Shown here one piece after another: positions 1-9,464 of a stretch of DNA of 64,000 nucleotides. The position numbers and the translations under genes were made by a program. Origin of the DNA: Candidatus Omnitrophota bacterium (GTDB lineage: Bacteria; Omnitrophota; Omnitrophia; Omnitrophales; Aquincolibacteriaceae); the NCBI GenBank assembly GCA_030698625.1, contig JAUYMS010000033.1:1-64000 (forward strand), given 5' to 3'. How positions within the stretch are numbered: position 1 is the first letter of the stretch; every line of letters begins with the position of its first letter. The notes under the pieces are model-generated. The model was not told where the DNA came from. It saw only the letters and a list, made by a program, of their open reading frames with translations, and ran no database searches.

Positions 1-102
1 ATTCATTACAACACGATCAGACCGCACAGCAGTTTGGGCGGCAAACCCCCAGCACCTCAGGCTATCGAAGCTAAATTAACTTTACTCGCGGGATGAGTTT
101 CA

Positions 103-378
103 TTAGCATGGAAGGTGGTACAAAAACTCCCGGCTGGTCACTCCCGGTTTAATAGCCCAACCCAAATCGGGATCAAAGCTAGAATACGACATTTCCCCAT
201 CTATAAGCCGGCGGACAATGCTTTGATGTGTCTCTGTAAGCTTTTTAGACCGAAGTATATTGTTATATTGAACTCCTTTGAAATGGCTAAGGAAAACAAG
301 CCCCCCGTATGAAAGGCTCTCCAATACGAGAAAAACACATGCCGCAGTCAAAATCGCAAACCATTTATTTTTGCTCAT
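103..378 (-). pseudogene. N-terminal fragment of an SGNH/GDSL-hydrolase-like membrane protein
   Basis: The reading frame starts at an internal Met followed by Ser-Lys-Asn-Lys-Trp and has one hydrophobic membrane segment near its N terminus. It ends with the stretch DPDLGWAIKPG, which resembles the region just after the membrane anchor in bacterial SGNH-hydrolase-like proteins. The frame stops about 90 residues in, before any catalytic GDS block, so the protein is probably truncated. No continuation is obvious in the other two frames downstream. An upstream in-frame start at 432 is possible. It could also be a short membrane protein of unknown function. Confidence 0.4.
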
Positions 379-432
379 GAACATGTCCGTCGACATTGGG
401 AGAAAGAGGCTTTGTGGCGAGCAAAGCACCAC

Positions 433-715
433 ACGGAGCCATCATGGGGATATATTACTGAGCTTCTTAATAACATAATATCTATAATGGATTGCCCTAG
501 GCAGCAGTCAATAAATACGTTAACGAGACCATACCCGTTTTCTCAACTAACCGGCAAGTTCGCGAGATTCCTTAATTTTGTTTCCCACGCATACAATTCT
601 TTGACCTGAAAAACAAGGTCATCGTTTTTGCCGTCCGCGGTTTTGGGAAGAGCCGAAAGACTCTTGTGCGATAAGTCACGCGGTGAAAAGCACGACGCCA
701 ATAGTAAGGGGGCAT
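433..715. other. Intergenic stretch without a recognised gene
   Basis: This stretch lies between the broken membrane-protein gene and the glnN terminator. Only short overlapping frames with no family resemblance occur on either strand. I see no tRNA, repeat or clear promoter here. Confidence 0.4.
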
Positions 716-752
716 AAAAAAGGCATTAGCTTTGAGGGCTGATGCCTTTTTT
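716..752 (-). terminator. Bidirectional Rho-independent terminator downstream of glnN
   Basis: The arms AAAAAAGGCAT and ATGCCTTTTTT are perfect inverted complements around a loop of about 15 bases. The A-run and T-run at the outer ends let it act on both strands. It lies 24 bases past the glnN stop codon. Confidence 0.85.
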
Positions 753-776
753 ATAGTTAGAATACTTTTCGTGTTT

Positions 777-2966
777 TTACAGCTTAAAAAGCATCGTCGC
801 GTAGGAAGGTACCGGCCATAAATCTGCGGGCAGAAGAACCTCCAGCGCGTCAATATCTTCACGCAGCGCATTTTGCACGGGCACAACGCTGTCACGATAA
901 GCCTTCGCGCATTTCTCTGCGTCGCCGGCACCATGGGCTTTACCCGTGGCCTCTTCAAGCGCGGCAAGGCTTTTACTTGCGCCGATCAAGTGCTGACTGA
1001 TTTTCGTGAGAATATTCTTCTGCACCGCGCTCGGCGCTGAGACAGCCTTCAACGTCTTAATGTTTTCGGCCAGCTCAGCCGCATAAGCCATAACCACGGG
1101 AAGATACTGCTTCTTCACCATGTCAATGGATGCACGCGCCTCGATGTTTGCCTTCTTTGCGTACTGCTCAAAATAAATCTCACATCGGGAGTGAAGCTCG
1201 GTTTTAGAAAGAACACCGTATTTACTGAAAAGCTGCTCTGCTTCAGTCGACATCATGGATTTGATCGAATCAACCGTATTCGTGATGTTCGGAAGACCGC
1301 GCTTTTTGGCCTCCTTGACCCATGAAGCAGCATAGTTGTCACCGTCATAAATAACACGGCCGTGCTTATTGATGAGGTCCTTCACGATTTTTTGGGCCTC
1401 TTTATTCACATCTTTTTTCCCTGCTTTTTCAAGGCGTGTCGCCACATAATCAAGCGCCTCTGCGGCAATCGTGTTGAGCACCACATTGGCACCCGAGATG
1501 GACGCCGAAGACGGCATCATGCGAAACTCGAACTTATTTCCCGTAAAGGCAAAGGGTGAAGTCCGGTTGCGGTCCGTATTGTGCATCGGAAGGTCTGGAA
1601 GCGAATCCACACCGATTCTGAGGAAAGTTGCTCCCTTTGCGGCGTATTTCGTTCCCTGGGCAATGCTCTGAAGAATGTCAGTCAGAGCCGCCCCCATAAA
1701 AATCGAAACAATCGCCGGGGGCGCCTCATTAGCACCCAAACGAAGGTCGTTTCCGTTATTGGCCGCAGAAGCACGAAGCTTGTCCGCATGCTTGTCAACC
1801 GCCATCACCAGCGCACTCAACACGAGAAGAAACTGTTCGTTATCGTGCGGTGTCGATCCCGGCTCCAGCAGATTAAACCCGTCGTCGGTGGCCATGGACC
1901 AGTTGTTGTGTTTGCCCGAGCCGTTGACGCCCGCATAAGGCTTCTCATGAAGCAGGCAAACAAGCTTATGGCGAAGCGCGACTTTTTGAAGGGTTTCCAT
2001 GACAAGCTGATTATGATCGGCCGCAACATTGGTTGTGGTAAAAAAGGGCGCCATTTCGTATTGCGCCGGAGCGACTTCATTATGCTGTGTCTTTGACATA
2101 ACACCCATCGACCATAGCTCGGTGTTAAGATCTCTCATGAAATCGGAAACGCGATCTTTAATCGCTCCGAAGTACTGGTCTTCAAGTTCCTGACCTTTCG
2201 GGGCCGGAGCACCGAAGAGTGTGCGTCCTGTAAGCATAAGATCCAGACGCTCGTCAAAGTACTCCTTGTCCACCAGGAAGTATTCTTGTTCGGGACCTAC
2301 GGTGGCCGTCACGCGATTCGAGGTTTTATTCCCGAGCGCGCGGAGAACACGAAGGGCCTGCCGAGACACCGCTTCCATGGAACGAAGAAGCGGCGTCTTT
2401 TTATCAAGCGCTTCTCCCGTCCAGGAACAGAATGCGGTAGGAATGCAGAGTGTGACATTGCCCGCGGAGTCCTTTTTTAGAAATGCCGGTGATGTCGCGT
2501 CCCACGCCGTGTAGCCGCGGGCTTCAAAAGTTGCGCGAATCCCGCCGCTCGGGAAAGAGGATGCGTCCGGCTCGCCCTGAATCAGCTGCTTTCCGGAAAG
2601 CTCAGCAACGACATTTCCGTCGCCGTCCGGCTCAATGAAACTATCATGCTTTTCCGCCGTAATTCCCGTTAAGGGATGAAACCAGTGAGTGTAATGAGTC
2701 GCTCCCTTTTCGAGGGCCCAGTTCTTCATTTCCTTCGCGACAACATTTGCCACATCGAGAGTTAAAGGTTTTCCCAACTTAATCGTTCTCTGAAGCGCAT
2801 CGTAAGTAGCAGTCGGCAAACGATCCTTCATGACTTTGTTGCTGAAAACATTACTTCCAAAAAGGTCAGTCAGTGCATCCACGTTCTTCCCCCTCAGTGC
2901 TTTATCGAAATTGCTTCTTGATCGCGCCACTCTTTCTTCAGACAAAAGGACATCAAAATCCGACAT
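777..2966 (-). CDS. glnN: Glutamine synthetase type III (GSIII)
   Basis: It condenses glutamate and ammonia to glutamine using ATP in the cytoplasm. The 729-residue length matches GSIII, which is much longer than GSI (about 470). Visible signatures are HWFHPLTG near residue 94, GPEQEYF near 224 (metal and glutamate site), [10 protein letters not shown] near 350 (nucleotide site) and a conserved FRMMPSSAS segment in the C-terminal half. The ATG start is preceded by a good ribosome site, CAGGAGAAAT. The gene stands alone and ends in a strong terminator. GSIII is found in Bacteroidetes, cyanobacteria and several PVC lineages. No PII gene lies beside it. Confidence 0.96.
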   Translation of the reverse strand: MSDFDVLLSEERVARSRSNFDKALRGKNVDALTDLFGSNVFSNKVMKDRLPTATYDALQRTIKLGKPLTLDVANVVAKEMKNWALEKGATHYTHWFHPLTGITAEKHDSFIEPDGDGNVVAELSGKQLIQGEPDASSFPSGGIRATFEARGYTAWDATSPAFLKKDSAGNVTLCIPTAFCSWTGEALDKKTPLLRSMEAVSRQALRVLRALGNKTSNRVTATVGPEQEYFLVDKEYFDERLDLMLTGRTLFGAPAPKGQELEDQYFGAIKDRVSDFMRDLNTELWSMGVMSKTQHNEVAPAQYEMAPFFTTTNVAADHNQLVMETLQKVALRHKLVCLLHEKPYAGVNGSGKHNNWSMATDDGFNLLEPGSTPHDNEQFLLVLSALVMAVDKHADKLRASAANNGNDLRLGANEAPPAIVSIFMGAALTDILQSIAQGTKYAAKGATFLRIGVDSLPDLPMHNTDRNRTSPFAFTGNKFEFRMMPSSASISGANVVLNTIAAEALDYVATRLEKAGKKDVNKEAQKIVKDLINKHGRVIYDGDNYAASWVKEAKKRGLPNITNTVDSIKSMMSTEAEQLFSKYGVLSKTELHSRCEIYFEQYAKKANIEARASIDMVKKQYLPVVMAYAAELAENIKTLKAVSAPSAVQKNILTKISQHLIGASKSLAALEEATGKAHGAGDAEKCAKAYRDSVVPVQNALREDIDALEVLLPADLWPVPSYATMLFKL

Positions 2967-3171
2967 AATATTTCTCCTGTTTAATTGAATTTAATATGCG
3001 GTCAACTGTGGCTATTTTACTGCAACCTTCGTGCCAATATCAAGATATCTCTAATGCCTTTCTTTGCATAGGGTTAGCGATGCTAAACACGGCGCTTTGT
3101 TTACTGATTGTCTTCAATAATGTACACAGCGACAAAATTGTTCGTCATGCGCATCCTCACAAACGACCCGT

Positions 3172-3201
3172 AAGCCAGGCATTCTCGTGAAAAATGTTCT
3201 C
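3172..3201 (-). repeat. Direct repeat copy A: duplicate of the M29 aminopeptidase 3' end
   Basis: Positions 3173-3201 match 3855-3883 at 26 of 29 bases, and all three differences are C/T transitions. Read on the minus strand, copy A encodes NIFHENAWL and continues with TGRL before a stop. Copy B is the true end of the aminopeptidase gene. The pair brackets the methyltransferase gene at 3265-3855. Confidence 0.75.
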
Positions 3202-3264
3202 AGTCAGATGCCGGAATAAAGTTCATTTGAGCTTTCTCCGGTAACATGGCAGAATTCACAAATT

Positions 3265-3855
3265 ATGACGTCTTCTCCCACATTCAAACAATGGTTCCGC
3301 GCTCCCTCCAATTTGTCAAAGTGGGATTATAGTTCTATTGATAAAATCGCGCTGTATGGTGATTCGACTACTTACAAGCTGGGCGCGGATTTCCTGAAGG
3401 GTTTAAATACGGTAGAAGATTGGGGGTGCGGCAAAGGGGGTTTCCGATCCTTTTGCTTAGCGAATAACTACATAGGGATTGACGGCAGCCCGTCACAATT
3501 CGCTGACCATGTAGTCGATTTGGCCGTATACAAAAGTTCTGTGGATGGTATTTTTATGCGCCACGTCTTAGAACATGACTGGAGATGGCGGCAGCTTTTA
3601 AAAAACGCCCTATCGTCTTTTACAAAAAAAATGTGTTTGGTTATATTCACTCCGTTTACCGAAATGACTCATGCCATCGCAACCAATAAATCAATCGGAA
3701 ATGTGCCGGACCTGTCATTCAACAAACAAGATTTGACAGACTGCTTCAAAGATCTAAATTGGTCTCTTAAACAGGCAATTAAATCCGATACCCAGTATGG
3801 ATTTGAACACGTTTTTTTCATTACCAAAGACAACAGCAACGCTTCTTCTAGATGA
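3265..3855 (+). CDS. Small class I SAM-dependent methyltransferase
   Basis: The 196-residue protein carries the Rossmann-fold SAM motif I as EDWGCGKGGF (residues 51-60), an acidic motif II as GIDGSP near 71, and a motif resembling the C-terminal part of a class I core at FMRHVLEHDW. The substrate cannot be read from the sequence. No Shine-Dalgarno is visible before the ATG. Its 3' end overlaps the convergent aminopeptidase gene by 8 bases. The local sequence is more A/T-rich than its neighbours, and the gene sits between two copies of the aminopeptidase gene end, so it looks like an acquired cassette. Confidence 0.75.
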   Translation: MTSSPTFKQWFRAPSNLSKWDYSSIDKIALYGDSTTYKLGADFLKGLNTVEDWGCGKGGFRSFCLANNYIGIDGSPSQFADHVVDLAVYKSSVDGIFMRHVLEHDWRWRQLLKNALSSFTKKMCLVIFTPFTEMTHAIATNKSIGNVPDLSFNKQDLTDCFKDLNWSLKQAIKSDTQYGFEHVFFITKDNSNASSR

Positions 3856-4912
3856 GCCAGGCATTTTCGTGAAAAACGTTCCCACCATCCAATAGGACGG
3901 CTTGAGTGTTCGCGAAAATATCGACGTGATGGCTGGCCCTTTGCCGGCTGGATTCAAAATTGGGTTTCTTATACGCATTGTGCTTTGTGCCGAGCGACAA
4001 ATGGACCCCGCGCAGCCGCTCATAAGTTCCGATATCGGAAACCATGCGTTCCTGAGTGAGGGCGCGGTTCAGGCCAAACCCCAGTTCCCGCACCCACACT
4101 TCGCCGCCCTCATCCTTGCGAATGTTGGCAAGCACCGCTTCAAACTCAGGCGTCGCATCAATCGTCTCCGTTACCCTGCCGCGGTTCACCACAAGCGTGA
4201 TCGGCTCCTCCGGCTTGTTAACCCCAAAAGTCGTGTCGCCGAATGCAAACACGCGGACACGGCCGTTGACCGCTTCTAGGTCTTTTGATTCCGTGAAAAC
4301 TTCACCGATAGGAAACTGGCCTCCGATATTTTTCATGCCGGTATAGTCGCCGACATTCAGTTTCGCGGGTTCAAACCCGGCGCTAAAAACAAGCTGTTCT
4401 CCTCCGCTGTCGAGCACTCCCCGGCGGGCCTGATCGATACGCTCTTTAAGCGCCCGGCCAACGCCGCGGTAATATTCGGGGTCATACGCGAGCGCGTCGA
4501 TGTAATAGAGCTGCTCGGCTCCGGGCATGCGGGAAAGATGCGGGTGTTCAATCACCTTGATGGACCGATTAAAAAGGTCAACGCGAATACGAAATTTATT
4601 CAGCCTGAAATTGCTTGATTGAATGAGCACCACAAGATCCGAAGGCTGAAGGTTTGCAAAATCTGCGCGCACAAGCTCCGGGGTGACCTCATCAAAAACA
4701 ACGAACTTTGCTTTGGGAAGACAGCGGCGATAAGCCTCGGTCAGGGCGCGGGCCAAATCACATCGCCTATCGTAGACAACGAGGGCTTTCTGGTGCAAAG
4801 CCGAATACTCAACCGCCAGCGCAAGAATATCTGAGACATGTTTTTGCGCTAAATCCACCGCCGCAGGAGGAATCTCACCGAAACCCTCGGCTTTGGATAC
4901 GTTCTCGCCCAT
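3848..4912 (-). CDS. M29-family (thermophilic-type) metalloaminopeptidase
   Basis: Family M29 enzymes (AmpS/aminopeptidase T) release N-terminal residues with a two-metal centre. Supporting segments in the C-terminal half are GGQFPIGEVFTES, ELGFGLNRALT, and the terminal RLRGVHLSLGTKHNAYKKP and HHVDIF pieces, which carry the expected Glu, His and Asp ligands. The 354-residue length is slightly short of the usual 370-410. The start lies 4 bases past the stop of the CDF gene, so the two are probably co-transcribed. The last codons coincide with repeat copy B, and its original end may have been TGRL. Confidence 0.8.
   Translation of the reverse strand: MGENVSKAEGFGEIPPAAVDLAQKHVSDILALAVEYSALHQKALVVYDRRCDLARALTEAYRRCLPKAKFVVFDEVTPELVRADFANLQPSDLVVLIQSSNFRLNKFRIRVDLFNRSIKVIEHPHLSRMPGAEQLYYIDALAYDPEYYRGVGRALKERIDQARRGVLDSGGEQLVFSAGFEPAKLNVGDYTGMKNIGGQFPIGEVFTESKDLEAVNGRVRVFAFGDTTFGVNKPEEPITLVVNRGRVTETIDATPEFEAVLANIRKDEGGEVWVRELGFGLNRALTQERMVSDIGTYERLRGVHLSLGTKHNAYKKPNFESSRQRASHHVDIFANTQAVLLDGGNVFHENAWLI
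3854..3883 (-). repeat. Direct repeat copy B: 3' end of the M29 aminopeptidase gene
   Basis: This is the partner of the repeat at 3172-3201, 682 bases away. Here it encodes the final residues NVFHENAWL plus Ile and a TAG stop. Differences between the copies include two synonymous codon changes, as expected of two homologous coding ends and not of a fresh target-site duplication. Confidence 0.75.
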
Positions 4913-4915
4913 TTA

Positions 4916-5875
4916 TTATTTTCTTTTCCGCACCACCGTTTTGGCAACGGATTCCGCTTCAATGAAGATCTTCGAAGCTTCGGGAATAACTTTTCGAATT
5001 TCAGTCTCAATGCCGTCGATGGCAATCTCAATCTCATCGGTCGTTAATCCGTCTTTGAATTCCACATCGATATTGACCAGGATCTCGTCCGGTGACAGGT
5101 GCATCGTCAGGATATCAGCGACACGTTCGACGTCTTTTGTCGCCATCAATGTTGCCCTGATTTTGCTGACATGTTCCGGCGTGGCGCTTTCCCCGATAAG
5201 TAAACTCTTGGCCTCAACCGCAATGGCCCAGGAAATACAAAATAACAAAAGCCCGATCAAAACGGATGTGATGCCGTCAATCTGCCATAGTCGGGTATAC
5301 GAAGACAGCCATAAGCCGATCGCCGCAATCACGACACCGATCGTAGCGCCGATATCAAGCAGAAATGCAGCGACGACCGCCGGGCTCTTTGACTCTCTGA
5401 GAAGCTCGGGAATTGTGCGCTTCCCATGCGCGCTTACGCCCGCTCTGCGCAATTCCTTCCAGGCCACATATAAGGCAAACCCATCCAATACGAATGCGAG
5501 GAGAAGAATGATATAACTTATGGAAATATGTTCCAGGGCATGAGGGTGATAAATTCGGCGGACACCATGCATGATGGCAAAGACACCGCCGATAGAAAAG
5601 CTTACGATGGAGACCAAAAACGGCCAGAAAAAACGTTCTTTCCCATAGCCAAAGGGATGGGACTCATCGGCAGGGCGCCGGCCCAGCTTGCGCCCCAATA
5701 AAAGCAACACCTGATTACTGGTATCCGCTAAAGAGTGGAGACCTTCGGCCAGCATGGCTGCAGAACCGGATAAAACGGCTGCGGTCAATTTAGCGGCAGC
5801 CACAATGCCGTCCGCAATAAGCGCCGACATAATGACATTGTGCGCACCGGAATCGGTGCTATTTGAATGACTCAT
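4916..5875 (-). CDS. Cation diffusion facilitator family metal transporter
   Basis: CDF proteins export divalent metals such as Zn2+, Fe2+ or Mn2+ in exchange for protons across the inner membrane. The protein has the typical six-helix membrane part followed by a roughly 90-residue cytoplasmic domain (from about residue 225) that forms the ZT-dimer fold. The motif EGLHSLADTSNQ in helix 2 and HPFGYGKERFFW in the following loop are diagnostic. Length (319) is normal. It is the first gene of a pair with the M29 aminopeptidase, itself metal dependent. The exact metal is not deducible. Confidence 0.92.
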   Translation of the reverse strand: MSHSNSTDSGAHNVIMSALIADGIVAAAKLTAAVLSGSAAMLAEGLHSLADTSNQVLLLLGRKLGRRPADESHPFGYGKERFFWPFLVSIVSFSIGGVFAIMHGVRRIYHPHALEHISISYIILLLAFVLDGFALYVAWKELRRAGVSAHGKRTIPELLRESKSPAVVAAFLLDIGATIGVVIAAIGLWLSSYTRLWQIDGITSVLIGLLLFCISWAIAVEAKSLLIGESATPEHVSKIRATLMATKDVERVADILTMHLSPDEILVNIDVEFKDGLTTDEIEIAIDGIETEIRKVIPEASKIFIEAESVAKTVVRKRK

Positions 5876-5997
5876 TCACTCACCCCTTTTCCCTTGAAGC
5901 GGCTTGGGCTCATAGACACGCGGGTAATCGCATAGGAGGTATTATAAGCCCCTAGGCTCCGGAGTCAAAGGGCTCCGCGCCCGGGGAAGGTCCCTAA

Positions 5998-7413
5998 CTA
6001 AGAGCCCGAAGCTGTACGCACAACGAAGACGACATCGCCCTCGCCGTCGAGGCGGCCGAATTGAGGCGTTTGCATGTTATCGGAGGCACGGGATACCTGA
6101 GGCTTGACGAAAGCCCCAAGCTCGGAAGCCGTCACCACACCATCATTGTCACGGTCAGCCTCACCGTCCAGCCCGCGGAGGATGTATTGTGTGAAAGCGC
6201 CATGGCCGTCGAGCTCCATGACCTGTTCCCCCTTGCCGCCTGCCGTAATCATCTGAACTGAGCGCATCGAGGTTATCTTTTGGATGTACCCGTCCGTGAT
6301 GGGGTTCAGCCCTGCGGCCCGTGTGAGCCCGAGACCTGAGTAACACGCATCCATCATGTAGAGCAGGTGTTTCGCTCGAATCCGCTGGGATAATTCTCTA
6401 ACCTGCGTCATCGAGATTGCCGTCGTGAAATAATCCGTGACATTCCCATCCACGGGAATGATGTAGCCGCGCTCTCTGCCATCCCCCAAAGACTCGGTCT
6501 GCCCGTGCCCTGCGAAAAAGATCACAACGCGGTCTTCGGGCCCGACCTTTTCGCGTAACTCGGTACCGAGGAGCGCGAGAAGCCTCGCCCGTGTGGCATC
6601 CTTATCCAGCACTTCGATGACCTCATCGAAGCCAATCTCCTTCAGCTTTTGCTTTACGGCGTGAGCATCGTTGACCGCATATTCGAGGGACGGCCAAGCG
6701 TCATAATTGTTGATGCCGATCACAACCGCCCAGCTCTTTTCATAGTAGCTTCCGTGTTTCAGATCAGCGGCTTTAGGACGAATCTCTCTTACTTCACTTG
6801 TAAAGACAGGGGCAACGGCCCGCCGAGTATGTGCCTTGAGCTTGGCGGAATCGTCGAGTCTATAGACAAAATCTCCCAGCGCCGAGGTTAGCGCCGGACT
6901 GAAATTATAGGAACTGGTGGAGGCATTGACCCTTCCGTTTCCGACAATCGTATCAAGCGGCTGGCGGTCTCGGGTCATAAACATGGCCAGCAGTTCTACG
7001 GTTGTCGGCTGCCCGTGCCTGGGAGCAAAGGCAGCACGAGCGTCATACGTCATGATCATATCAACCTCTGAGGCGGCTGCCTCTGTGAGGTTTTCAAAAA
7101 CGACGACGCTTTTGAATCGGCGTTGGAGGATTTTCATCATATCGCCGACGATTCTCTTGGGGGCCGCATCTTTGTCGGCACTCATGAGATCCTGTATGGA
7201 CCCCTGCCAAAAACCCGTGCGTTTTCCCGTATAGGCAACGGCCTTTTGCGTATTTTCGGTGATGACAACGCCAAGATTCGTATTTCCAAACGGGCTGGCC
7301 GCGAGCGGGGAATTGAGCGAGTCCAACAGAGGATCCGTATAGGTTGGGACTGCCGCACAGCCTGCCAGACAGAAGAGCACGACACCGATTGGCCAGAATT
7401 TCTTTGTGATCAT
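5998..7413 (-). CDS. Caspase-like (C14) lipoprotein with an EF-hand-like loop
   Basis: The N terminus is a lipoprotein signal with lipobox LAGC, so Cys19 should be lipidated and the protein held at the envelope. Residues 20-205 form a domain I do not recognise. Residues 225-415 are a caspase/metacaspase-like peptidase: VIGINNYDAW at the first strand, catalytic His in FFAGHGQ (His303) and catalytic Cys in MDACYSG (Cys357). A calcium-binding loop, DRDNDGVVTASE (residues 420-431), follows, suggesting Ca2+ control as known for many metacaspases. It seems monocistronic. The 122 bases after the CDF gene hold no clear terminator. Confidence 0.85.
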   Translation of the reverse strand: MITKKFWPIGVVLFCLAGCAAVPTYTDPLLDSLNSPLAASPFGNTNLGVVITENTQKAVAYTGKRTGFWQGSIQDLMSADKDAAPKRIVGDMMKILQRRFKSVVVFENLTEAAASEVDMIMTYDARAAFAPRHGQPTTVELLAMFMTRDRQPLDTIVGNGRVNASTSSYNFSPALTSALGDFVYRLDDSAKLKAHTRRAVAPVFTSEVREIRPKAADLKHGSYYEKSWAVVIGINNYDAWPSLEYAVNDAHAVKQKLKEIGFDEVIEVLDKDATRARLLALLGTELREKVGPEDRVVIFFAGHGQTESLGDGRERGYIIPVDGNVTDYFTTAISMTQVRELSQRIRAKHLLYMMDACYSGLGLTRAAGLNPITDGYIQKITSMRSVQMITAGGKGEQVMELDGHGAFTQYILRGLDGEADRDNDGVVTASELGAFVKPQVSRASDNMQTPQFGRLDGEGDVVFVVRTASGS

Positions 7414-7517
7414 GCGCCCCCTCCCGTTACCTAATTCGACCGTTTAGGCTGGAATCCCGAGTAAAAGATACCTGAGCGACTGATAAGTAGCAAATACCGG
7501 GCAACGGCCGCTTTGAA

Positions 7518-9422
7518 TCAGCTGTCGTCGCGGGCAATCGGGTGTGAAGACTCAATGAACGGAATGTAATCGCTTACGGCCCCGTCAGACAAGCAGCAAT
7601 CGATGATTTTGCGCCCGAGCGGCATGAGGTCCTTGTCGAGGTATTTGTTCAGCTGCTCGTGGAAGAACTGTTTGAGAATCCCGGCGCCGCGGTCATAGCC
7701 TTCCTCCCCGACTTCCGGTTGCTTGTCCACCTGGAAGAACCAGTTCCCTAGGGTTTGGCCTTCAACCATAATCGCGTTGAACGCGTAACCTAAAAGGGGG
7801 CTTCGCGACGGGACGATCTGCTGAGTCGTAAACTCGGCGCCGCCGCGCCTGGCCAGATACTCGCGGGCAATCCACTGCGGCATAAACCCGACGCGCCAGG
7901 CGCCGATATGCTGGTTCGGGCACAAGACATAGCGCACGCGGGGTGTCTCGATAATCTGTTTAAGCAAGAGATTGGCCTGATCCACACGTTTTCCCGTGGC
8001 AAAAGGCCAATACGAGCCAACGCCTTCGGAACTCATGCCTTCGGTTTCCACGACGCTCGGGTTGTCGTAACCCCGCGGCGCAACCAGCCTCCACAACCAG
8101 GCCAGGGCCGGTGGCAGAACGTGCAGCAGGCCGATAATTCCGTAACTCGGGCTTTCCTGAGTGCAGGGCGGCGTACGCACGCCGAAGCTGCGAATATCCA
8201 CCTGGACCGGACCGTTCACCACGCCCGTTACGATTTTGCGGGGCAGCACGACCCGCGGGTTCGGGCATGATTTGCCCGGGGCGTCCTGGATATGCTCCCA
8301 TATAAGAGCCGTGCTTCCGGGAACCGCATCGATATTCAAAAAAAGTAACGGCTCTGCGGGCCGCATGGTGGTTTCTTCGAGGTGCGGGTCTATACCGTAA
8401 TGCTCAATGTGGTTGACGCGGACAAACCAGGCATTTTCGGCATCCGTCAGGCCGAGTTTGCCGTCGCCCTTTTGCAGTGAGGGGTGACACAGAGCCATAT
8501 CGTCGGTGACGGGCCTCAGTTCACAACCTCGCGGCAGGACAATGTGCTGGTCTTCACCGGTGACCAAGTTTGTTCCTAAAAGCAGGCGTCCGTCGCGTTC
8601 CCGGTGGATGTGTTCGAGCATTTCACTTTTGCCGCCGCCGCTGGCCCCCTCATGCATAATCGTCACCTTGTTCTCATACGGGGTAATGACCTGAACGGTC
8701 GAGCAATGCGCCGTGACCCACTTTTCCTGCTCGCCGAGGTTCAGCAACATGCCGTAAATCCCCTTCTTCGCACTCGGCCCGGGATACAGATTGTAGCTGA
8801 ACAGTTCATGCATGTCTTTTTGCCGGTTATGCACGATGACCTGCTTGCCGCCGAAATGCGTGTGGCGAAAGGGAGGGGCAACATAGACCACGGCCTTCGC
8901 GGAAAATGAAGATCTAATCTCGTCCGGCGCAAGGATCCCCTGCAGCAATGCCAGGCCGAGGGCAAAGAATCCGGCATTGGCCGGGGCAACGACCAAAGCG
9001 CTCATTCCCCGGTCCCGCACGCCGGCAATAAAAGGAAAAATGACGAGTTCCTGTGTTTTAAACCAGTCGAATGTCTTTTCGCGTACTCCCGTAAATTCAG
9101 TGCCAAAGCGCTCGCGATAATGCGGTTTGTCCGTCGGCATATCATCGCCGATCAAAAGACAATCCGGGTCTCGCCGCCGCATATAGGGCTCGACATAGTT
9201 CGCCGCGACGCCGTTACGCACGCGGCAGACGCGGGCTTCGACCACCCGCCCTTTGCCGGGGATATCATAGGCCACCTCGGACCATCCCTCCACGTCGGCC
9301 CCACAGGACATTTCAACGAGTTCAGGCACGGAGCCGACGACTTTATAGCCGGGGCACTCCTCCAGAATCTGCCGGACATTTTCGGGTATCGCAAAATTGA
9401 GCATCTTATCTGCCTGCTTCAT
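7518..9422 (-). CDS. PEPCK-superfamily P-loop protein (DUF4914-like)
   Basis: The 634-residue protein has a Walker-A-like loop, EGASGGGKSE (residues 258-267), resembling ATP-type phosphoenolpyruvate carboxykinase and HPr kinase loops. Upstream blocks VAPPFRHTHFGGKQVIVHN and HELFSYNLYPGP look family-specific. I place it with the uncharacterised DUF4914 family from memory; this needs a profile search. A nucleotide-dependent phosphotransfer or carboxykinase role is inference. It precedes no obvious partner, but the diadenylate cyclase gene lies just upstream on the same strand (42-base gap), so the two may share a transcript. Confidence 0.6.
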   Translation of the reverse strand: MKQADKMLNFAIPENVRQILEECPGYKVVGSVPELVEMSCGADVEGWSEVAYDIPGKGRVVEARVCRVRNGVAANYVEPYMRRRDPDCLLIGDDMPTDKPHYRERFGTEFTGVREKTFDWFKTQELVIFPFIAGVRDRGMSALVVAPANAGFFALGLALLQGILAPDEIRSSFSAKAVVYVAPPFRHTHFGGKQVIVHNRQKDMHELFSYNLYPGPSAKKGIYGMLLNLGEQEKWVTAHCSTVQVITPYENKVTIMHEGASGGGKSEMLEHIHRERDGRLLLGTNLVTGEDQHIVLPRGCELRPVTDDMALCHPSLQKGDGKLGLTDAENAWFVRVNHIEHYGIDPHLEETTMRPAEPLLFLNIDAVPGSTALIWEHIQDAPGKSCPNPRVVLPRKIVTGVVNGPVQVDIRSFGVRTPPCTQESPSYGIIGLLHVLPPALAWLWRLVAPRGYDNPSVVETEGMSSEGVGSYWPFATGKRVDQANLLLKQIIETPRVRYVLCPNQHIGAWRVGFMPQWIAREYLARRGGAEFTTQQIVPSRSPLLGYAFNAIMVEGQTLGNWFFQVDKQPEVGEEGYDRGAGILKQFFHEQLNKYLDKDLMPLGRKIIDCCLSDGAVSDYIPFIESSHPIARDDS

Positions 9423-9464
9423 CTTTCTGCCTCCTGACTGGCTGCTTCGAGCCGCATAATACCA

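Noticed and set aside
1581-2096. Plus-strand open frame opposite glnN
   Set aside because: It is antisense to conserved GSIII motifs and is rich in Arg/Lys without any domain.
5876-5997. GC-rich inverted sequence after the CDF gene as a terminator
   Set aside because: Arms are short and no T-run follows on either strand.
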